Positions 10,353 to 14,845 of a DNA stretch of 14,845 bases are shown here, piece after piece. This DNA comes from Gonium pectorale (lineage: Eukaryota > Chlorophyta > Chlorophyceae > Chlamydomonadales > Volvocaceae): the NCBI GenBank assembly GCA_001584585.1, contig LSYV01000003.1, positions 1,307,213 through 1,322,057 on the forward strand, read 5' to 3'. The translations under genes and the position numbers were made by a program. Positions within the stretch are counted from its first letter, which is position 1; every line of letters starts with the position of its first letter. The notes below the pieces were generated by a model. That model ran no database searches. It saw only the letters and a list, made by a program, of their open reading frames with translations, and had not been told where the DNA came from.

Positions 10353-10738
10353 TCACGCCTCACAGGCAGCACCGCGCGGGAGCCCTCCTCCTGCTTCACC
10401 TGCATCGGACTCCTCTTCTTCCTCCCCTTCCCCGCTGCCCTCCACCAGGCGCGCGATATCGGTCTTGACCTCGCCAGCAGCAGCAGCAGCGGCAACAGCA
10501 GCAGCTTGCGCTCCCTCCGCTCCTGGACCGCGCTGTCTTCCACCAGCTGCCTCAACAACATAGCGCGCAGCTCCAGCAGCTCACCCGTCCACCGTCCAGT
10601 ACCCGCCGTGCTCGCGGGGGCCGCGGTCACCAGGGCCCGGTCCTTCTTAGCATACGGTAGTCGGCCAGCGGCGAAGCCTCCGGCAGCCCCGGCGGAGGCA
10701 GCTCCGCCGCCCAGTCTGTCGTGGGCTGCCCTTCCCGG
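10353..10738 (-). pseudogene. Coding-looking fragments in three frames, possible broken gene
   Basis: On the minus strand three successive pieces look protein-like with G/C at third positions, each in a different frame. The first has PTTDWAAELPPPGLPEASPL followed by ADYRML (about 10724-10640) and stops at 10627. The second has TGELLELRAMLLRQLVEDSA and QERRERK (about 10600-10490), an amphipathic helix. The third has GEVKTDIARLVEGSGEGEEE (about 10475-10400) and ends at TGA 10355-10353. The second-to-third switch falls at a CTG run, with no room for an intron. No start codon or upstream exon was found. It could be a frameshifted pseudogene, assembly errors in a real gene, or chance in GC-rich DNA or hydrolase 3' UTR. 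Confidence 0.25.
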
Positions 10739-11142
10739 CCACACAGCCGGGAGCCACAGCCACGTCAGCACCAACGCGCCATTGCCCAGGAAGCCCCCAA
10801 TTCACGATTCGTAAGAGACCGCGTGGCCACGTGGCGTCAGTTGGAAACGGCCCACTGATTTCACAATGCCTATGTGTGGCAATATCAAGAGCCGCCTTCC
10901 CGGCGTAGGGAGGCCAGCACGCCTCCCTGCATCGCCAACGACGGCAGCCGCCGCCGCTGCCATCCCCAAGAGCCCCCGGAGCGAGCAGCTGCCGGGTTAC
11001 CTTTCTGTCCGCGCCGGGCGGCGCCCGACACACAGTGCGGGTTGCACAACCGGCCGTAGTGCCACGCACCTTGTGCCCTCCTCTCCCTTAGCCGTCTCCC
11101 CCCTCCCCCCCTTGCCGCCTCCGTCCCCTAGCCGCCTCCGCC

Positions 11143-13757
11143 CTAGCGCGCTCCCCCGTTCCCGGCCCTGAGGTGCCCCGCCAGCGCCGCCAGCACCTCT
11201 CGCCCGTGCTCCAGACCCAGGCTCAGGTGGCCCGCGCCAGGGACCAGCGTCAGCCGGCCCGCCGCCCCGGGGATGACGGAGTGCAGGTGGCGCGCCATGG
11301 ACACCGTGACGTTGAGGTCGGCGTCGCCCTGTGGGGGTGGGGGCGGGGTGGGGGCGGGGGTGGAGGCAGGGCGTAGTGGCGGCGGTGGAGGCAGGGCGTA
11401 GGGGGGGGGTGCGGAGGATGACGGGCCGGGCCCGAATGAGGGGGGCCGTCAGAGTGGTGGCGCGGTGTGTAGTGAAGGGAAGGTGGGGGGTGGGGCAGCG
11501 GGCAGAGGGCAGGGTGAGGGGCTGAGGGGGTGTGGGGCGCGCGAGGTGGCACAGTGTGGGCGCCGGGCGCGTGGGGTGGGTTGGGGTAGTGGCATTGGAA
11601 GGCATTCTCAGTAGAGAGAGGCGTGGGGTGGGGTGGGGTGGGGTGGGATGGACGAGGCGTGGCCTGCTTGGGAGTACGCTCGCAGCCGGGGCCGGGGCGG
11701 GTGAGTGTCAGGCGGGGGAAGGGCCGCGACCCTGCGGGCGGCCCACACCGTGCGGCACTCGCTGCGCTGCGGTGGCCGCCGCACTACTCGCCCAGGTAAG
11801 AACGCTGCCCGCCGCCCTACCTGAACTCACCCGACCACACGCTCCCCAATGCCCCTTCCAGCACCCTGCTCGTCGGCACCCCGCCCCAGCCGCGCACACA
11901 TACACACACGCGCACGGCGGCTAGGGTTTCCTTGCTTGCGATTGCTTCGCTCTGCTGCAATGTTTGGGCCCACCGTTGGCGCCCCCCCCCTTTTCAAATC
12001 ACGCCCGCCCCGTACGTGCCTGCCAGATGAAGGTGGGTACGGTGATCCGCTCCAGGGGCAGCCCCCACGGCTCCGACGTCAGCCGCATGTCACGCCACAG
12101 CCCCCCCAGGCCCTGCGCCGCCACCTCGGCGCCCGCGGCCGACACGAGGCGCGCCAGCTCGGGCCGCTCGTGGAGATGCCGGGCCACCGCCGCCCTGCCG
12201 GCCCGCGGAGCCGTATCAGCGTGGGCGGGGGGCGAGGGGGTGGAGGGGGAGCGTGGCCACGAAGGCGAGGGACACGGGGCATGCAGGTAAGGGGAGAGGA
12301 GGGGCGGGGAGGATGGGGGAGGGGAGGATGGGGGAGGACGGGGGATCAGGGGCATGGTGTAAGCGATGCAGGTTTGCGCGGGTGGGCGGCTCTGGGCGAC
12401 GGGCGTGCGCGGCCGTGCGGGCACTGTGACATGAAGGATGCCGCCACGCCGCCGGACCGGGTGTGGGCGGAGCGTGAGCTGTGAGAGCTGAGCGTGTGGG
12501 TGGAGCCCGCTCCGGCCCGTTGGGGAGTTGCCGGGCCGCCGCCGCCCCGTCGGGGCCATAACCGTGGGCGCTGGGGGTCGCAGGCTGGGTGGGAGGGGAC
12601 AGCGGGAGTCGGTGGAGATGCGTCAACGTATTAGCTCCAAACCCGCACGTGACCTGAGCCTACTGCGGAGCAGAGCGGAGCGGAGCGGAGCTGCGGCGCA
12701 AGGGCACCGCCGTACCAGGTCGTCCGGCCAGCTCACTGAACCACGGAGCCAGGCTCCCTTGGCTCCCACTCCAAGGAGACACCCGTAGATGGGGAGTGGG
12801 TGGGTGGGTGGGTGGGTGGGGGTCGCCGGTATGTTAGCATTGCACAGCTGTTTAGAGCGCACCGTGTCGGGGGGCGTAGAACCCACACACCACCTCACCG
12901 GTCCACTGCGGGGAAGCCCGCCGCCGCCAGCGTCAGCGCCGTCGCCGCACCCGACAGGCCCACACCCGCCGCGGCGCGTGCAGCCGCCCTCCCAGCGGAC
13001 GCCGCCGCCACCGCCCGCGGCTCGCCGCCAGCGCCGCCGTCTGCAGCCGCCGCCTCGGCGGCGGCCACGATTTCGGGTGGCCCCGCCGGCGGCGCCGTCA
13101 CCGCGCCAGACGCCGCCTTAGTGTGGATGCCCGCAGGGTCGCTGACGCTGCTGCCCCCTGGCCCCTCCGCCGTCGCCGCCGCCTCCGTGCTGCTGCCCTC
13201 GCATCCGACCGCTCCGCCGCCACCCGGCCCGCTGCCGTTAGCCCCGGAGCCGCCCTCGCGGCCCAATCCAACGACCGTCCCCCTTCCCCCGGCACCGAGC
13301 TCCGGCGTCCCTCCCCTCCCCTCTCCCAGAACTACCTCCCCCCTCACTTCGGCCCGCCGCTGCTTGCGTGCCGCCGCCGCCACCGGTCCCACCCCGCAGG
13401 CGCCCGCCAGCCGCAGCAGGGCGGTCCCGGCTCCCAGGGCGGCTCCCGTGGGCCCGGGTGCGTGGTTGATGGCCAGGTAGCCCAGCCGGTTGAAGAGGGA
13501 CATGCCTGGGGGGGCGCCGCGGGTCGGGGAGGTGAGCGCGTCGTTGGGATAGGCATGGCAGCGCTGAGAGAAAGGCCTGCTCTGCCGGGTGGGGGCGGCC
13601 GCCGAGGGGCTGAGAGGGTGGGGCACGGCGGTGAGGAGGGGCCTGAGAGGAGGCAGTGGGGCTGGGGAGCAGGAGAGCGCGCCAAGCGCGCGAAAAAGGG
13701 GGGCTGGGAGCGCACCCCTTCCCCTCCTCGTGGGGGCCGGAAGCTCAGAAGCCCGGA

Positions 13758-13790
<33 letters not shown>

Positions 13791-14845
13791 GGCTCACTGG
13801 TCACTGCTCACCGCAGCGGCTGCCCGGCCCGGCCCGGCCCGGCCCCACCGGCGCCCACCTTCCAGCCACCCCCGGNGCCCCCCGCGTGGCGGTCATGCCC
13901 GCCACCAGGCACACCGCGGACGTGCGCTGGGGCAGCAGGCAGGCGCAGGCGCAGGCGTAGGGGCCGCCGCCTGTCGGGGGTGCGCGGGCAGTTGGCGACA
14001 CTTAGGGAGGATCGGAAGCCGGGGCCCAACCTCCCCTCTGCGGTCGCGCTTTCGCCCGAAGGCATGGTCGGACCGACGTATGGGTCCGACCCGGCCGTGG
14101 CGTGGCGTGGCGTGCGACCCCGACGCCCCGCGCAGGAGGGCAGGGGTCAACCCTGCTTGCAGAAGCCGGCCCCTGTGGTGTCCGCGCGTGGGGAGCCGGG
14201 GCGCTTGGGGAGAGGAAGAGCGGGCCCCCGCAAACCCCGCCTTCCCGCTGGGCCGGGCCCAGGCACTGCGCAGATACTGCACTACTGTCGCCGCGAGCAC
14301 CGCGGTCCCTGCCACCGCGGTCCCTGCCACCGCGGTCCCTGCCACCGCGGTCCCTGCCACCGCGGTCCCTGCCACCGCGGTCCCTGCCACCGCGGTCCCT
14401 GCCACCGCGGTGCAGCCCTGTGCCCGGAGTGGCACGTCGTCCGGCACGGCACACATGGTCCCATGTAGTCCGGGAGGGCTCCAACCGCACCCACCGCTCA
14501 TGCCCATGAACACCACCCGCTGCATGCCCAGCTCGTCCAACAGCTGCCGTACATCGTCCGCCACGGACTGGAAGGTGAAGCCTGCGAGCGGAGGGGGCGG
14601 CAGACGGCGCATGAGGTTGGGGGGGAGGGGCGGCGGCAGGGGCCACAGCGGGTCGGAGGGCATCCTCACCGGGGCAGCCGGAGGCGCATGCCAAGAGGGG
14701 GCTGGGCGGCGCGGGGCGCAGGCGCTTGCGAGGGGGGGCGCAGGCGGGGGGGGGGCCCCGTGAGCGACACACTATTGTCGCCGACACTCTGCAAAGGGCC
14801 GGGGTGGGCGGAAAGGAAGCTGCCCGACGCACCCTCGTTACGCCG
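11143..14845 (-). CDS. Alpha/beta hydrolase, 3' part, six exons
   Basis: Partial gene, cut by the right edge. Exons in transcript order: 14845-14833 (end of a longer exon), 14581-14495, 13970-13812, 13505-12899, 12194-12020, 11328-11143; 1227 nt, 408 residues plus TAG. All junctions keep phase. The nucleophile elbow is VVFMGMSGGGPYACACACLL (GxSxG serine), formed across an intron. The acid is in FIWQGDADLNVTVSMARHL and the catalytic His in LVPGAGHLSLGLEHGREVL, so the full triad is present. These motifs and spacing match the large family of small soluble alpha/beta hydrolases; the substrate is unknown. The oxyanion HG motif lies outside the window. The cap region carries MSLFNRLGYLAINHAPGPTG and then about 150 Ala/Gly-rich residues. 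One intron seems to be GC-AG. An N at 13876 falls in a GCN alanine codon, so it does not change the protein as drawn. Confidence 0.85.
11329..12019 (-). other. Probable GC-AG intron in the hydrolase gene
   Basis: The upstream exon ends TGGCAG and is followed by GCACGT; the acceptor is CCACAG before GGCGACGCC. Only the GC donor gives IWQ-GDADLNV, the family's (L/I)W-x-G-D-A-D block. The nearest GT, four bases downstream (exon ending GCAC before GTACGG), would put the next exon in the wrong frame. Confidence 0.65.
11625..11647 (+). repeat. GGGGT short tandem repeat
   Basis: Five G-runs of three or four bases separated by single T residues, inside the 11329-12019 intron and G-rich on the strand opposite the transcript. 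It can in principle form a G-quadruplex in DNA. Confidence 0.8.
12798..12822 (+). repeat. GGGT short tandem repeat
   Basis: Six G-runs spaced by single T residues, inside the 12195-12898 intron of the hydrolase gene. The pre-mRNA carries the C-rich complement. This is a strong G-quadruplex sequence pattern with one-base loops. Confidence 0.85.
13761..13788. repeat. (AC)14 microsatellite
   Basis: Fourteen AC dinucleotides on the plus strand, read as (GT)14 in the hydrolase transcript. The tract lies in the 13506-13811 intron, starting about 22 nt downstream of the splice donor. Confidence 0.95.
13823..13846. repeat. CCGGC pentanucleotide repeat inside an exon
   Basis: About four copies of a CCCGG/GGCCC 5-bp unit just inside the modelled 3' end of hydrolase exon 13970-13812. 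In the transcript it encodes a Gly/Pro/Arg-rich piece (GPGRAGPGS). A 5-bp unit in coding DNA is unusual and weakens confidence in this exon end. Confidence 0.7.
14066..14091. repeat. 9-bp inverted repeat in an intron
   Basis: GGTCGGACC at 14066-14074 pairs with GGTCCGACC at 14083-14091, leaving an 8-nt loop. It lies in the 13971-14494 intron of the hydrolase gene and would form a perfect hairpin. No function is implied. Confidence 0.7.
14296..14411. repeat. 15-bp tandem repeat in an intron
   Basis: Six perfect copies of GCCACCGCGGTCCCT at 14311-14400, with one imperfect copy before and a partial copy after. Each unit holds the palindrome ACCGCGGT. The unit is a multiple of three and keeps frames open, producing spurious (GTAVA)n-like peptides, but the array lies between hydrolase exons 14581-14495 and 13970-13812. 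Confidence 0.95.

Noticed and set aside
10740..10811. Membrane segment GGFLGNGALVLTWLWLPAVW on the minus strand
   Set aside because: The frame opens after a TGA with no in-frame ATG and no splice acceptor before the hydrophobic stretch, so it could not be translated as read.
10032..10814. 260-residue ATG-started open frame on the plus strand
   Set aside because: Ser/Pro/Ala-rich with no recognisable domain and no splice structure. The opposite strand has better third-position GC in pieces. A real gene cannot be excluded, but nothing supports it.
13123..14763. 546-residue open frame on the plus strand
   Set aside because: It lies opposite the hydrolase exons and runs through two tandem repeats. 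Its composition is Arg/Pro/Ala-rich with no motif, typical of an antisense frame in GC-rich DNA.

Overview
The window looks like nuclear DNA of a green alga of the volvocalean type (Chlamydomonas, Volvox and relatives). The base composition is very GC-rich. The genes are split by many introns of about 80-700 bp with GTGAG- or GTGCG-type donors and C/T-rich acceptors. A TGTAA poly(A) motif follows the one complete plus-strand gene, and coding exons carry long Ala/Gly-rich low-complexity stretches. There are no bacterial-style operons, no rRNA or tRNA genes and no recognisable transposon. All exon models below were built by hand from reading-frame phase, splice consensus and family resemblance.

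Layout. (1) Bases 125-2419, minus strand: the 5' part of an SLC13-type anion transporter (SAC1/SLT-like), five exons, running off the left edge. (2) Bases 2420-3002: a 583-bp, less GC-rich divergent promoter region with a clear TATA box for the plus-strand gene. (3) Bases 3003-5821, plus strand: a complete eight-exon gene for a 341-residue quinone oxidoreductase-like (MDR) enzyme that ends in Ala-Arg-Met, a plant-type peroxisomal targeting tripeptide. (4) Bases 5822-7865: 3' UTR and convergent intergenic DNA with an 11-copy 12-bp tandem repeat. (5) Bases 7866-9138, minus strand: a complete two-exon gene for a 328-residue protein with basic, nuclear-type N-terminal patches, an Ala-rich middle and a compact C-terminal domain that resembles a D...QxK nuclease-like fold. 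(6) Bases 9139-11142: mostly non-coding, with one patch (10353-10738) of coding-looking minus-strand fragments that change frame. (7) Bases 11143-14845, minus strand: the 3' six exons of an alpha/beta hydrolase gene that runs off the right edge, with the whole catalytic triad visible, an unusual Ala/Gly-rich insertion in the cap region and one probable GC-AG intron.

The genes do not form an obvious pathway: a membrane anion transporter, a probable peroxisomal oxidoreductase, an uncharacterised probably nuclear protein and a hydrolase. The transporter and oxidoreductase share a divergent promoter region, so co-regulation is possible but not shown. The most unusual item is the 7866-9138 protein.
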